A DNA stretch of 64,000 nucleotides from positions 121,508,434 through 121,572,433 of the forward strand of contig CM066727.1 of the NCBI GenBank assembly GCA_033961575.1, written 5' to 3'. Source of the DNA: Aselliscus stoliczkanus (lineage: Eukaryota > Chordata > Mammalia > Chiroptera > Hipposideridae). Made by a program: the position numbers and the translations under genes. Positions within the stretch are counted from its first letter, which is position 1. Each line of letters begins with the position of its first letter. Below the pieces are notes generated by a model, which was given only the letters and a program-made list of their open reading frames with translations, was not told where the DNA came from and did not search any database. This document shows positions 20,251-31,615 of this stretch, piece after piece.

Positions 20251-21530
20251 CTTATCCAGAATCCATGCAGAAATATCATTATTAAAAGGAAATGCTTCAA
20301 ATACAGCTGCTGAACAGATCTGCATAACTTCTAGAAAGTGTATACTGTTGGGTTGTTTGCAGACATGAAACTCTTTATATATTAACATTGATCTTTAAAT
20401 AAACATTTTTGTCACTTTATATTTCCATATGAATATGAAGTAAGCTCATCCTTGCTTGTGTTGAAAATAAATGCAGTTTCCCCTCTATAAGTCTCCGGAT
20501 TAAAAAAAAAAAAAAAAAAAAAAGATGGTTTGTGTCTGGAAGAGCTGTATACTACCAGGTGCTTTTTATGGTTGGGCTTCACATTAAGAAAACATTTGTC
20601 ATGGAAACATCTGGAAAACAGATCACTCAGAGAGCATTTTACACAAGGGAATCTACTTAATTTAGTTGCTCTTTTTAAAAAATGGGCCACCCTGTTCATG
20701 CCAACTGTATGCATTTAAAGCATATGAGCTATAAAAATACCTCATGCTTAAGCAATCAGCTTTTCATTAATTCTCAAATATTTCATGTGCTGCCTGGATT
20801 ATACTCTACAGCCAAGGCCTTTTCTTTTTCTACTATCAACTCTGCTGTGAGAAAGCATGGTTAGGAGTCCTCTTCTCGTTTGCAGTGAAAGATATAATTA
20901 ATGCCAAGAAAATCCTGGTAAATGGTAAGGAATGGGCCCAAGGAAGAAGACATCTACATGGGTATACCTTGGTGTATAACTGAATAGCAACATATGAAGA
21001 ATAAGGAAGTTAGGTCTAAAACAATTATTCTTAACTGGGAGTTAGTGTAAGAAATGGCTGGCGAGAAACCACACCTCCCTCTAATCATAAATTTGGGAGG
21101 AACCCAGTAAATGTCTATTTGAAAAAGCTTTCCAGGTGGTTATGGTGTGCCTCTAGTGAAAAGGCATTTCTATATAAATCAATGTTTCCAAAAATTGCTT
21201 AATGATAAGAGTGGTCTGGATTGCTTGTTTAAAATACAGGTTGCCAGGGCCCCCCTTCATCTAGAAAATCTGAACTAAGTAAATTTGGCGATTTGGAAGA
21301 GGAGTTTGTTTTCTCTTTAGACAAGTTTCAGAAACAATGCACTAAATCAATATTTTACTACAGTGTCTTATAAGAAACATTGCCAGGAAATGATTGTCTT
21401 GTCAATCATTGCTTATGAGAATCCTTGAGAACTCCCAAACACAGATTAACATAATAAGCGTTCTTAAAAATCTTGTTTGTAGCAAAAAGATTTCTTAACA
21501 CTGTTTCACTTGTGCCTTTTTTTTTTCCCA
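20251..21530. other. no gene; A-run at 20502-20523
   Basis: Single-copy-looking DNA with a 22-bp poly(A). Upstream of that run I find neither a SINE body nor a processed gene. Short frames on both strands have no domain. Confidence 0.5.
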
Positions 21531-22033
21531 TGAGAAAAGGTGATTTACATTGCTTATGAAGGGGTTCAGAACAGGCCTCCCCAAGATGTTTCACTTTGGC
21601 ATATGGATTATTTTAAGCGAAGACAATCAAGACCCTGTAGGCTCAAGGGAAACTTTTATCTCTCCTTTAAAGAATTTAAATTGGAGGCCTTGCCCATAAT
21701 AAGAGTTATCACCAGAAATAGGTTTTTATGACCTAGCTATAGGGCAGCGCAAACCTCTGATTACTGAACATCATCTGCTCTTCCCACCATCCTGTGAATG
21801 ACCCTCCCCCTCACTGAGGCCTCTGGCCCTTTGCCTCATTCCTTAGCTCAGGATGCCATCCATACCTCACTTTACCTTTCTGTCTCTGACCCTCTTATGT
21901 ATGTGGGGTTCCCATCAGTACATATGTAACTAAATTTGGTTATTTTCTCTTGCTAATATGCCTCATATTGATTTAATTGTTACAGCAGGTGAAAGAACCT
22001 AGAAAGGAAGAGGAAAATTACTCCTCTCCAACA
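21531..22033 (+). mobile_element. solo LTR of an old endogenous retrovirus-like element
   Basis: Begins TGAGAAAAGG and ends near CCAACA. The 3' third has the look of an LTR R/U5 ('gtaactaaatttggttattttctcttgctaatatgcctcat', 'gaacctagaaaggaagaggaaaattactcctctcc'), which I recall from an ancient mammalian LTR. About 500 bp long. No internal coding region adjoins it. No clear TSD. The class is unassigned. Confidence 0.6.
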
Positions 22034-22190
22034 CTTACAAAAAGACAAATGCAAAATAAAGCTAAACTGAGATAGAATGCCACCAGTCAAATTAGCAAAA
22101 AACTCAAAATGTGACCATGTATGGTATTGTCAATGGTGTGGTACATGCAGACTTTCATATACAGCCAGTGTGAATGCAAATGGCACAGGT
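22034..22190 (+). mobile_element. possible old L1 fragment
   Basis: 'caaaataaagctaaactgagatagaatgccacc' and 'acagccagtgtgaatgcaaatggcaca' faintly resemble L1 ORF2 C-terminal text. Weak. Confidence 0.3.
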
Positions 22191-22799
22191 TGGCACACAG
22201 GCCAGTGAGGCACATCCAGCCTAGCCTGACTTACATTACTCTATGAAACACATTTTCTCTCTGACCATCTGTTAATATTTCTGAGGAATTAAAGTTCTTA
22301 AATCCATACTTGGGAAAACATTTTAGTTCCTAATATATATATGCTTTTCCCACCCAACTAACACTACTACTAGCACATATTGTCTAATTGTACAAATTAG
22401 AAAATGACAATCCATTTGGGTGGAGCAGTGAAATAAAAATTGTAATGTTGGCATTTCTAAGTATTTGAATTACAAAAAGATACTCTTTCCACTGGGATTT
22501 GAACCCTTCACTATTTCTAAGCTGCAGGCACAACCTGTGCAACTATCCACAACGGCCCTATTTACAAAAGCAGAGTAAACTTGGCTTTGACTGAAACAGG
22601 AATGCCTCTGAAAGAACATTTGCCCTCAGTCCCACCTTTGCAGAAATGTGACATAATATCACTGACATGGTAAATGTTTGTCATTGAGTACAGGCATGAG
22701 TCAAGTTGTAAGTGTAGGTACACTAGGTGTGAGCTCATTATGGAACAGGAAGAAGTCACATTGTGAATTTGGATACACTAAGTATGCAGACGTCACTGG
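22191..22799. other. no gene or recognised repeat
   Basis: Single-copy-looking. A T-loop-like 'gggttcaaatccc' on the minus strand near 22495-22507 is not supported by a cloverleaf. Confidence 0.45.
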
Positions 22800-23250
22800 T
22801 TGCCTCAAAATCTTTTTTCCTCTTCCTTTCCTATGTGATAGAGCCCTTGATTTTTAGATGGGTGACTGACCACTGAAACAAATTTAACATTTCCTAAACT
22901 CTTCTGTGTGGAGTTCTGACTACAACACTAAGAGCTCATCAATGACATATAAATGAAAACAAGTGTGCAAGTTCCAGGAAGTGTTGTTAAAGGGAGACAG
23001 AGCATCTTCATCCTTCATTTTACTTCCTTCCGTTAGGGAAAATGCAAATGAATGGCATGATGTGACCAACAGAGGCCACCCTGGAAGGTGAAATGGACAG
23101 AGGAACACAGGCCTAACACCATGGAGAGCCATGCCATCTGTCTCGGGACCACCTACCTCCAGACTGTGTTGTGAGGGAAAAATTAACTTTTATCTCAAGA
23201 CACTGTTATTTGGGTTTTTCTGTGTCTCACAACCAAACTTAATATTAATA
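22800..23250 (+). mobile_element. old LTR-like fragment
   Basis: 'gacatgtgaccaacagaggccaccctgg'-like and 'ctacctccagactgtgttgtgagggaaaaattaacttttatctcaagacactgttatttgggttttt' match the 3' part of an ancient ERVL-type LTR as I remember it ('...cttctatcttgtttaagccactgttattttggg'). Boundaries are approximate. Confidence 0.45.
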
Positions 23251-24097
23251 AATAAATTTGATATGTGTGGTTGACGTATGAATTCCCAAGCCAAGTTAGT
23301 GTAATTTTCAAAGATTAGCTATGTTGCTTCCTGCTTTCATGAGCAACACTAATTAAAACTTGATTTTGCTTCTCTAATTCTGTGTAATTTTCAAAAAGCT
23401 GTTACATACATTTTATAACAGCTAAATTTCAGGAAAAGACAAAATGTCAGTCTGAGCTGCTAAGATTCATTAAGAATCTTAAACTCAGAAAAGAAAACAT
23501 CTGCAATATGAAGATGATTTCAGCTTTAAAGTTGGGTACTTTCTGATTGATGGGGAAGATTAAGGTATTCCTATAGTAAGATTTTCTAGGTTCTTAATTT
23601 ATATTTTGAAATATTGTAATAAATAAGGCATGATAGTCATGTATAACAACCACACAGCCTCAAGGAAAACAGCAAGTAGAAACAACCATTTATAATGCAG
23701 TGTGATAAGAGCTAGCAAAGACTGAACTGCATATATTGAGTTAAGCTTCTACTAGCAGGAAACTTAACAAATTTATGTGTTTCATGTATCTTATAAATTG
23801 TATACAAATTTTCAGTCTTGCCTAGGCATGTAGACCTCTAGTATAATTCATTTATCTTTAATTTCTGTTGTTAATTTTTTATTTCATATATATTTCACAT
23901 TAAAGAATATGACAATGTCATAGTCTAATGGGGGTGTACTAAATTCTTGCTAAACAAATTTATTTGACTATACTTGTACATCTATATATATACATATCCA
24001 CCTATATAAATATACATATCTATGTATCTACAATATGAAAATGAATAAAGAAAACCTCATTTAAAAATCAAGAGTCAGAGAGCCAGGAAGAGGGAGC
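23251..24097. other. no gene or recognised repeat
   Basis: A/T-rich with a loose TATA/CATA tract near 23980-24030. Confidence 0.5.
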
Positions 24098-24468
24098 TGT
24101 CAGGCATTACAACTCACCACACCTTGCAGACTCCCACAGGTAGAAGCTTACATTAGTGCCTCCACTGGAGGCAGCAAGTGTTTTTTCCTCACCAGCAACA
24201 GACCTAGCCAATGAGAAACCACCATGATTCAGCCAATGGGAAGCCACTACACTTCAAATTCCTGGTTTCCTCTAACGGACATGTTTATAACAGCCCCACT
24301 CAACTCCCTCCTTTTTTCTCTACAAAATAACTCCCTCTCCTTTGTTCTCTGTACTTGCCAGTTGTTTCCCATAGCTTGCGTATCACGAATTGTAACCCCT
24401 CTGCCATTCGTGAATAAACTCATTTTTTGCAGGTAAAATAATGCGTTATTTTATTCTTATGGTTGACA
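24098..24468 (+). mobile_element. solo LTR-like element with promoter-like features
   Basis: Bounded by TGTCAGG... and ...GGTTGACA. Two CCAAT boxes occur in a near repeat ('agccaatgagaaaccacc', 'agccaatgggaagccac') at about 24208-24245. A pyrimidine-rich stretch and then an AATAAA signal ('gtgaataaactcattttttgc', about 24411-24432) follow. This order fits U3-R-U5 of a class I (gammaretrovirus-like) LTR. No flanking duplication is visible and no internal gene is present. The 70-codon frame at 24224-24436 is incidental. Confidence 0.5.
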
Positions 24469-24804
24469 ATATATACATACATGTATATATTTTAATATTT
24501 ATGAGCTAGTCATCTGACCACCTGCTCTCTTTTCCTGGAAATATTTTTTCCTCTACTGCATCCACAGAGTTCTATGGCATGTTCTTCTATAAATCCATTT
24601 CTCTGAACATAGTTAATTAAAAATTACTTAGGATAGGCTGATTGGATAAATTTCCCAAGTTTTTTAAATTTGAGACCAGAGAAAGTATCAGTCATTTTTC
24701 CCTGTTCAGTGAATCTTTGATTTATAAAACTCAGACACTGCCAAGAAGGCAAGTTTGCAATGAGAAGAAATAATGTTAAAGAGACCAAGAAAAATATAGT
24801 CAAG

Positions 24805-24806
<2 letters not shown>

Positions 24807-24895
<89 letters not shown>
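24807..24895. repeat. (GA)n microsatellite
   Basis: About 44 GA units with two 'aaa' interruptions. It produces serine/leucine-repeat minus-strand frames that are not genes. Confidence 0.97.
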
Positions 24896-25029
24896 TTCTG
24901 CAATACATAATTCTTGGTTCTAACTCTTGCTGAAGCCCAGATGCATAATTGCTCTTTCTGTGGCTTGAACATTCAAATCCTCTTTAAAATCAATGGACTA
25001 ATCCATACTGCCTTGTGTGGAAGTTCCCT

Positions 25030-25410
25030 TGATTTGGGCTTGAATCATTCCAAATAGGTTACATCACGGTCTGGTCAAACAAGTCCCAATTGTTATGGCC
25101 TTAAAAATTTTTTTATTTCTCTCTCATATTGCATGACAATCAGGGATTGGCAGGGAGAGTCCTGCTTATCACAACCATTTGGGAGCTCATGTAAATGATA
25201 TAGCCAGTTGTCATGCCAAAGGGGAGAGAGCTTTAGAGGGTCTCATGCTAGCAATTAAATGCTTTAAAATCAAGCCAGAAAGTGACACACATTATTTCTA
25301 TTCACAACTCTTTGTCCAGAACTGGTAATATGACCTCAACCAACCACATGAGGCAAGGAAGTATAGTCTGACCATATGTTCAGAAAGGGGGAAATGGGAA
25401 ATAACACATT
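25030..25410. mobile_element. possible old interspersed repeat
   Basis: 'ggattggcagggagagtcc', 'cacattatttctattcacaactctttgtccagaactggtaatatgacctcaaccaaccacatgaggcaaggaagtatagtc' recalls an ancient dispersed LTR or DNA element containing 'ttggccagaactcagtcacatggcc...gggaaatgtagtc'. Class uncertain. Confidence 0.4.
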
Positions 25411-26479
25411 AACAACTCAAGTCCTAATTAATATAGCAGCAAAGGTTTTCTTTTGCCAAGGCAAAGCAAAGGAAGGGCAAAGGTTTTTGGAATCTGTTGA
25501 TAGTCATGTGTGGTTGAGGGTTTAGTTATAATTTTAAATTTCTTTGTTGTGCAGCTGGAACTTTGGGTATCTTATAGTTTTGATAACACTCAGGATTACT
25601 GAAAAATGGGATTGGTTCTTGGAGGTGCTGTAGTAGCACCATAAGATGCAATAGAAAGATTCCTCAGGTTGGTGCTTCTGAAGAAACCCAGTCTCCATCT
25701 AGGCACTGATAATAATTTCATTGTCTGAGTCCAGCTAGAGTACGGGAGCAGACATTCAAAATGAAACCTTGAGATAGCAGTGGGTGAGCAGTGTGATGGC
25801 TTTCCCATGTCATTAGAACAAGACCCCTCTGTCTTCCTACTTGGCATCCTTTAGTTCTAGGCATTATGACAGGCAGAAATATGGGTCAAAGAGGCTACAT
25901 CAGCTGAGTTTTCCTTTCTAAAAAATATTTCATAAAAGGTCCTTCCAGAAGACATCACTTACATTTTATTGGCCAAAACTTTGCCACAAGGGAAACTGGG
26001 AAACAGAAAATTTTAGTTTCCAAGCCTCTATAAATCTAAACCTCCTCATCTTCCACAAATGTCTCTATGTGAATGTTGAAAATCTGCATTCTAATTGGGA
26101 AAGTGAAGGCAAGGACAGTTTGTCTAAAAATACAATTTATTTGTGGGGGAAGAAAGGCCTGAATATCCTTGAAGAAAACTGTTATCTAGCATTGACCTTT
26201 CAGATGCTGCAATGAGGTATTTTCAATATTTGATAATAAATGGATTTCACTAAATTGATTTCATTATTGAAACACAGGGGCATTAACAAACAAGTAAAAT
26301 TTGAGGTGGAAAATAAAATGCAAGGGATGATTTCTTAGCTTAGTAAATTTTATAATTTTGGAGAAATTTGAGTTCACAACATTTTATAGGGTTCTGGGCA
26401 ATACCAAAGAGATATTAGTGAAAGGTCCTTGCTTTTTAAGTTGCTTGTGGTAGACTCTCCATGGTTCTCCCTTCCTTCC
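25411..26479. other. no gene or recognised repeat
   Basis: Minus-strand frames at 25596-25847 and 26374-26631 have no domain. Confidence 0.5.
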
Positions 26480-26639
26480 CCAATCTTGCTCTGGCTTACT
26501 GTTGGTGCTGAACACCACCTTGCAACACTGCCTTTGAGCTTGGACATGTGAGAAGGGTGGCCATATTCAGAGCCAGTAGTAGGTACCCTTTGTTGTCTGT
26601 TCGGCACTCTCTTGCTGCCACCATCCACCAAAAGAGCAA

Positions 26640-26840
26640 CATGCCCAAATAGTGGCTGTTTTTCACCTGGGTCCCAGAATGTAAGATGTGTGAACCAGAA
26701 CTAAGCCAAGTCCAGCCATGTTCTCAGCCAAGCCCTACTGAACTACAGTTGATGTGCAGGCCCATATTTACTGTTGCAAGCCACTAAGATTTGGGAGTCG
26801 TTTAAATGTCTCCGACATAGCTGATTAATAGACTTCTCGT
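26640..26840 (+). mobile_element. possible old LTR 3' fragment
   Basis: 'tactgttgcaagccactaagatttgggagtcgtttaaatgtctccgacatagctgattaatag' follows the ending common to some old ERVL-type LTRs ('..taagccactgagatttggggttgtttgttac..'). The start is unclear. Confidence 0.4.
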
Positions 26841-26907
26841 TTCACATGCCCAGGTGAATTCATAGAAGCAGTTGATAGGATTGGAAAAGGTGATGCTAAA
26901 ATATGTA

Positions 26908-27115
26908 TATACAGTATTCCTCCCTTATCTATGCTTTCTCTTTCCACAGTTTCAGTTACCCATGGTCAACCACAGTCTGAATACACCAAATGGAATATTC
27001 TAGAAATAAACAATTCATAACTTTTAAATCAAGTGTTATAGATGTTCATTCCTGTCTATCATGTGAAAGCTGAAATAAGATGCAGAGCAGAGGTCAGAAT
27101 GACAAAATTACTTAG
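26908..27115 (+). mobile_element. Tigger-type DNA transposon terminal fragment
   Basis: 'acagtattcctcccttatctatgctttctctttccacagtttcagttacccatggtcaaccacagtctg' and 'aatggaatattctagaaataaacaattcataacttttaaa' match, from memory, the end of a TcMar-Tigger element. No transposase remains. Confidence 0.75.
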
Positions 27116-28554
27116 TGATTAAAAAGGAATATAAATCAGGAGGTCTCAGCTGACCTGGCTTCTCCCTGTTCCCAAGTTAATATTTCATTAACACATCTGT
27201 CATTATATCTTAATATTTGTGTGTTGCTTTGATGCCATGCATGCTCATATATTCTCCACTAGTTATCCTTAACATTACTATCGTATGTATTTTCTTTTCT
27301 TTTTCCCCCAGTTTTGGACTATACAGCTTTGTTTGCTTCACATGTTTTCTCTCTTTTATCCTTTCAGAGCTTGATGATACTTATACAGCATCTGTTCAAA
27401 TTTGCTTTCTTGCCCAGTGACTATCTGCATTTTACCTGTGCTATTATGAGTTTCCTCCAAAGCATTAGTAAGGTTAACTCTCTTGGAGTTGTCATTTCTG
27501 CTACATATATTTTGGGTAGCCTACAACTTTAATATCTTCAGTGAAGAATAAGAAATTCCAACATCTTTTAAAATCACATAATTTTAGAGGTACACTGATC
27601 TTTATGTAGCAATTAATGCCACAAATAATTATTGGTCACCAAATGCCTTCCTTCAATTAATAAGGACACTGAAATCCAAAAAGATTGTGTGACATGTCAA
27701 GCATCATATAGATAGGTGGCCTTTCTTTCATGTATTTAAGACTAAACAAGAAGGGTGTAAAAATATGAAATGGACAGAGGAAAACTAATCCTAACAATAA
27801 TGGCTTGGACCAATAATAAAATCTCCAAATCTTCGAGAAGAGGCTAATGATTTTGAAGCATTTCTATATGGGTTTTTAAAAAATGAGTTCCTTGGATAAT
27901 ACAAAGTGCTTTATTTTTGAAAGAGAGAGAGTGAGGATAGAACACATATTAGGAAACATGAAATCTGAATCCCTCTTACAGTGCAACTTCTGTCCATATC
28001 TAGGCAGCAACAGTTTTTTATTCCCCCAAACAATTTCTGCCAGCAGAACCCACCAGACAGAGAATGCACACTTCCATTTGGGTTTTCTTTTTCTGATTCC
28101 CAAAGAAGTCTCTCTGAGCCTATAACAAGCCAATTATTGGTGAGGATAAGTAGGCAATTAAACATTCTAAATTCATTAAAACACGAAGTAAACTATTTTT
28201 AAATTTAAAAAAAATAGATTTTTTTAAAAAAAAAATCACATTTTACAATATCAAGCTGAATCCCACAATTGTAGAGATAGCTGTAGAAAAAATTCAGCAA
28301 GCCCCAGATAGGAGTAAAAGAAGAAACTGCAAAAGAATCCCAAATATCGGCTGAGTAAAAATAGCCAAGGCCCATAAAATTATTGGATTAGAACAATTTG
28401 CTGCTTCAAACCAATTACTAAACATTTGTCCAAATGCAGTGAGTTAATTTTGAATATGTTTGTATATAGAGCAACATTTCATGTAATCTTTGGAACATAT
28501 TTTTTTGCTGAATTTTGCTTCAATTTCTTTATATAGCAGTGCTCCAGAAATGGC

Positions 28555-28558
<4 letters not shown>
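27116..28558. other. no gene or recognised repeat
   Basis: Several 65-85-codon frames occur at 27217-27532 and 27876-28202 on both strands. They overlap one another and lack domains or conserved start context. Confidence 0.5.

Positions 28559-28606
<48 letters not shown>
28559..28606. repeat. (TA)n microsatellite
   Basis: A pure run of about 24 TA units. Confidence 0.97.
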
Positions 28607-28611
<5 letters not shown>

Positions 28612-29039
28612 TGTTGTTACAGAGGATCAGCATTTTAAATTTGTAGTTCCTCTTGTACCAAGAGGTGAAGAGAACAAATTAATTCAGAGTAGTTTCTTTT
28701 GTTAAGGGAGAAATCATGCCATTGGTTCAGACACATAAAATTAGCATCCCTTTCCTAGAGAAAGACTATAATAAAATAGTGTTTTGGCCTAACAGTAAGA
28801 GTCCCATCTCTACCAAATGGCTTATAAGAATTGAAGCTGTCAAACAAATAGTAAACAAAAATGCAAAAGGGATGAAAAAGGACCTTTAAAAAAAAAGAAA
28901 AAGAATAACATTTGCTGCTTTTGGGAGGTATGGTTTTTAGAATATTTCTGATAGGTTGAGATTGGTCTTGAATAAGGTTATCTGGAAGGAAATGAAACCA
29001 CATTGGATATGGAGGGTAAAGAAAAGAGAAAGACAAAAT

Positions 29040-29200
29040 GGTTATGTTCATTATCTACTGCTGCATGGCAACCACCCAAATACTACTGGTTTCCACCAAC
29101 AGCATCTATTTAGCTCTCAGATCTGCACTGTCACTGAGATATGGCTGTTCTAGAATAGCTTTGCTCATGTGCCTGTGTTCACCTGGCAGGCTGCTGTGAG
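29040..29200 (+). mobile_element. MLT1-like LTR fragment
   Basis: 'ttcattatctactgctgcatggcaaccacccaaatact' with 'cagcatctatttagctctcagatctgcactg' resembles the start of MLT1-type MaLR LTRs ('tatctattgctgcataacaaaccacccc...'). Divergent and short. Confidence 0.5.
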
Positions 29201-31135
29201 TTATTATTGTTTAATGTGACTGTAGTTGCTCATGTGTCTGGGGCCTTGGCATGGATGCAGGGATGCTCCCACAGTGAATACATAAGTTTCTACTCTGAAT
29301 GCTAGTGGGATAGTAACCATTAACTAAGTTATTGAAAATAAGAGAAAGGAGGAGATTTGAGAGGTCAAACGAGTGAAAATATTAGTGCTGATTGGGATAT
29401 TTAGAACTTGAAGAAAGATTGATGGAGATATCTCTCACGAAGTTAAATATGAGTCTGGAGTTTGAGAGAAAGAAAACAGTTAGAAAATGAGACATGGAGT
29501 TAGTAATATAAGCCATACATTTGTGTGGTATCATTCATGGAGACCAGGCAGAGCAGAAGTCAGGACCATTCTGAGACTGGTCAACAATTCTGCTTCGTTT
29601 TGTTTCTAGTACCTAGGTAACCTAAGTAATGGCTGCCAATGAAAAGACCATGTAATGTATTGAGAGGTTATTATTGTTGTATAGTCTTTCTGCAAAATGA
29701 GATGTGTTTGACTTAATTTTCAAGAAAAAAAATGAATTTCTTCTACAGAAGAAAACAGAGGCTAAGAAGTAGAGAAGAAATGATCTTCAGTAGTCAACAG
29801 CTATATTATAGGATAAATACAAGTGATAGAGCAAGCTTTCATTTGCTTAGAAATATCTTCCTAACACTGAAGGCATGACAGTGATGTCTATGGAATTAAG
29901 GGCAATATTTTTGAGCATGTTTGTAAATGGCACCTTGGGAATTCAAGGGAATGTATTATGTGATTTCTTGTGGTCTGCACTAGCCCCGTCAGTCCACAAA
30001 TCCAATTTAATCAAAGACCCTAAGGAATATGTCACTGGATCAGTATAATAAATACCACATTTAGAGCCCACATTTTAATAAGCTTTCTTGAATTTCCTAA
30101 TTTAAAACTGAAGCATGTGATTTAAAGAATAACCAATATACATTGTAAGTATATGAAAGCATTTTAAGTAATAGCCCTCACCACTATTTCTCACATTTAT
30201 ATAATCTTTACTTTATTCAGATATATGCATAGCAAAGAATCCAACATTTTTTGATATAGTGGGAATAGTATTCAAGCATGTTTCCCCTTTTACTTTTCTT
30301 GTACGTATTTGGCCATCCTCATCAATAATATTCTAGAGGCATGAATTTTTTTTGCCTCATGAAGGAGCAGAACTGGAAACACACAGGTGAAGAGAAAGAG
30401 AAACTCAAATTATGGCTTTGGCATCTGGGTAAAATTTCTTCAGCCCATATCAAAACAACAATTTTGAAAATTAGGCTATGTAAAGAAATAAAGAATATAA
30501 ATTATTTTAACTGCCTTTAACATAACAGCATTCAAGCTTGCCCACTCTATCACGGATTTTACTATTTATAAACTAGACAAAAAGAAAGGATGGTGAAGGA
30601 AGCACATTCTTTGAACTTAGAACATTATGAGAATGTGAAAGGAGACAATGATATGGGAAACCGACAACTGTGTGCCTGACCTTCCTATGCACAGTAGACA
30701 GACTGATGGGAAACCTAGAGCAAGAAGACTGCTTAGCTTTCCACCTAATCCCTTAGGAGCAAACTACCATATAGAGTGGCACAGTACACCCCTGAGGGAT
30801 CACAGCCCAGTACAGCCAAGGGAAGTGTTTAGATAGATGAGTAGGAAGCATTATGGATCTCTGCAGTCTGCATGGAACACAGACATGTTGTGCTTCAATA
30901 AGGCAGGTCTTAAGACAAGTAGAGGTCTTAAGATGGCCAGGTGATCTGGACACAGAGACAAAAGTGCAGAACTTCATGTCAGAGACAAACAGCGGAGACC
31001 ACAGACTTTACTGATAAGAACCAGCATGATGCCCAAAGAAGCCAGACAGAATCAGTTGTATATCTCAGTGGTAATCAGTCAGAGTAGATTGTTTCACTAC
31101 AGAGAGCAGCAAAGATCAAGATATCAAATAGACCC
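29201..31135. other. no gene or recognised repeat
   Basis: About 1.9 kb of single-copy-looking sequence. The frame at 30648-30836 has no domain. I see no promoter, splice or RNA signal to report. Confidence 0.5.
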
Positions 31136-31615
31136 TGTATTAGTCTCCTATTGCTGCTGTAACAAATGACCATAAACTTAAAGGCTTAAACAACACAAAT
31201 GTGTTATCTTATAGTTCTGGAAGCCACATGTCCAAAGTGGGTCTCACTGGACTTAACTCCACGTCCTGGCATGGCTACATTATTTTGGATATGTCAGATG
31301 ATAATCCATTTCTTTGCCTATTCCAGCTTTTAGAGACTGCCTGCCTTCTTTGGATCACGGTCCCTTTTTGTCTTCAGCCTTTTTCACCCCACATCACTCT
31401 GACTCAGACACACCCTGTCTGTTTCTCTCTTATAAGGACCCTTGTGATTATACTGGGCCACCAGATAATTCTGGGTAATGTCACCATTTCAAGATCAGCT
31501 GATTAGCAAGACTAATTCCACCTGCAAACTTAATTCCCCCTTGCATTGTCACTTAACATCTTCACAGGTTAGTGTGTGGATATTTTGGGGACCCCATTAT
31601 TTCTTGCCTACTACA
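31136..31615 (+). mobile_element. solo LTR, MaLR/ERVL-like
   Basis: It runs from TGTATTAGTCTCC to CTACTACA, 480 bp, with the standard TG...CA ends. 'ctattgctgctgtaacaaatgaccataaactta', 'gttctggaagccacatgtccaaagtgggtctcactgg', 'cttataaggacccttgtgattatactgggccacc' and 'gatcagctgattagcaa' are typical of a common ancient mammalian LTR. No internal region or clear TSD. The frame at 31201-31506 is incidental. Confidence 0.75.

Noticed and set aside
20490..20530. Poly(A) tail of a processed pseudogene
   Set aside because: No AATAAA-containing transcript-like sequence or broken host coding frame lies upstream of the A-run, and no TSD was found.
22480..22560. Possible tRNA gene on the minus strand with 'gggttcaaatccc'
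   Set aside because: The T-loop text is good, but only about three base pairs of T-stem pair and no acceptor or D stem can be formed from the flanks.
24624..24972. Serine/leucine-repeat proteins on the minus strand
   Set aside because: Translation of a (GA)n microsatellite. The repeat explains the peptide completely.
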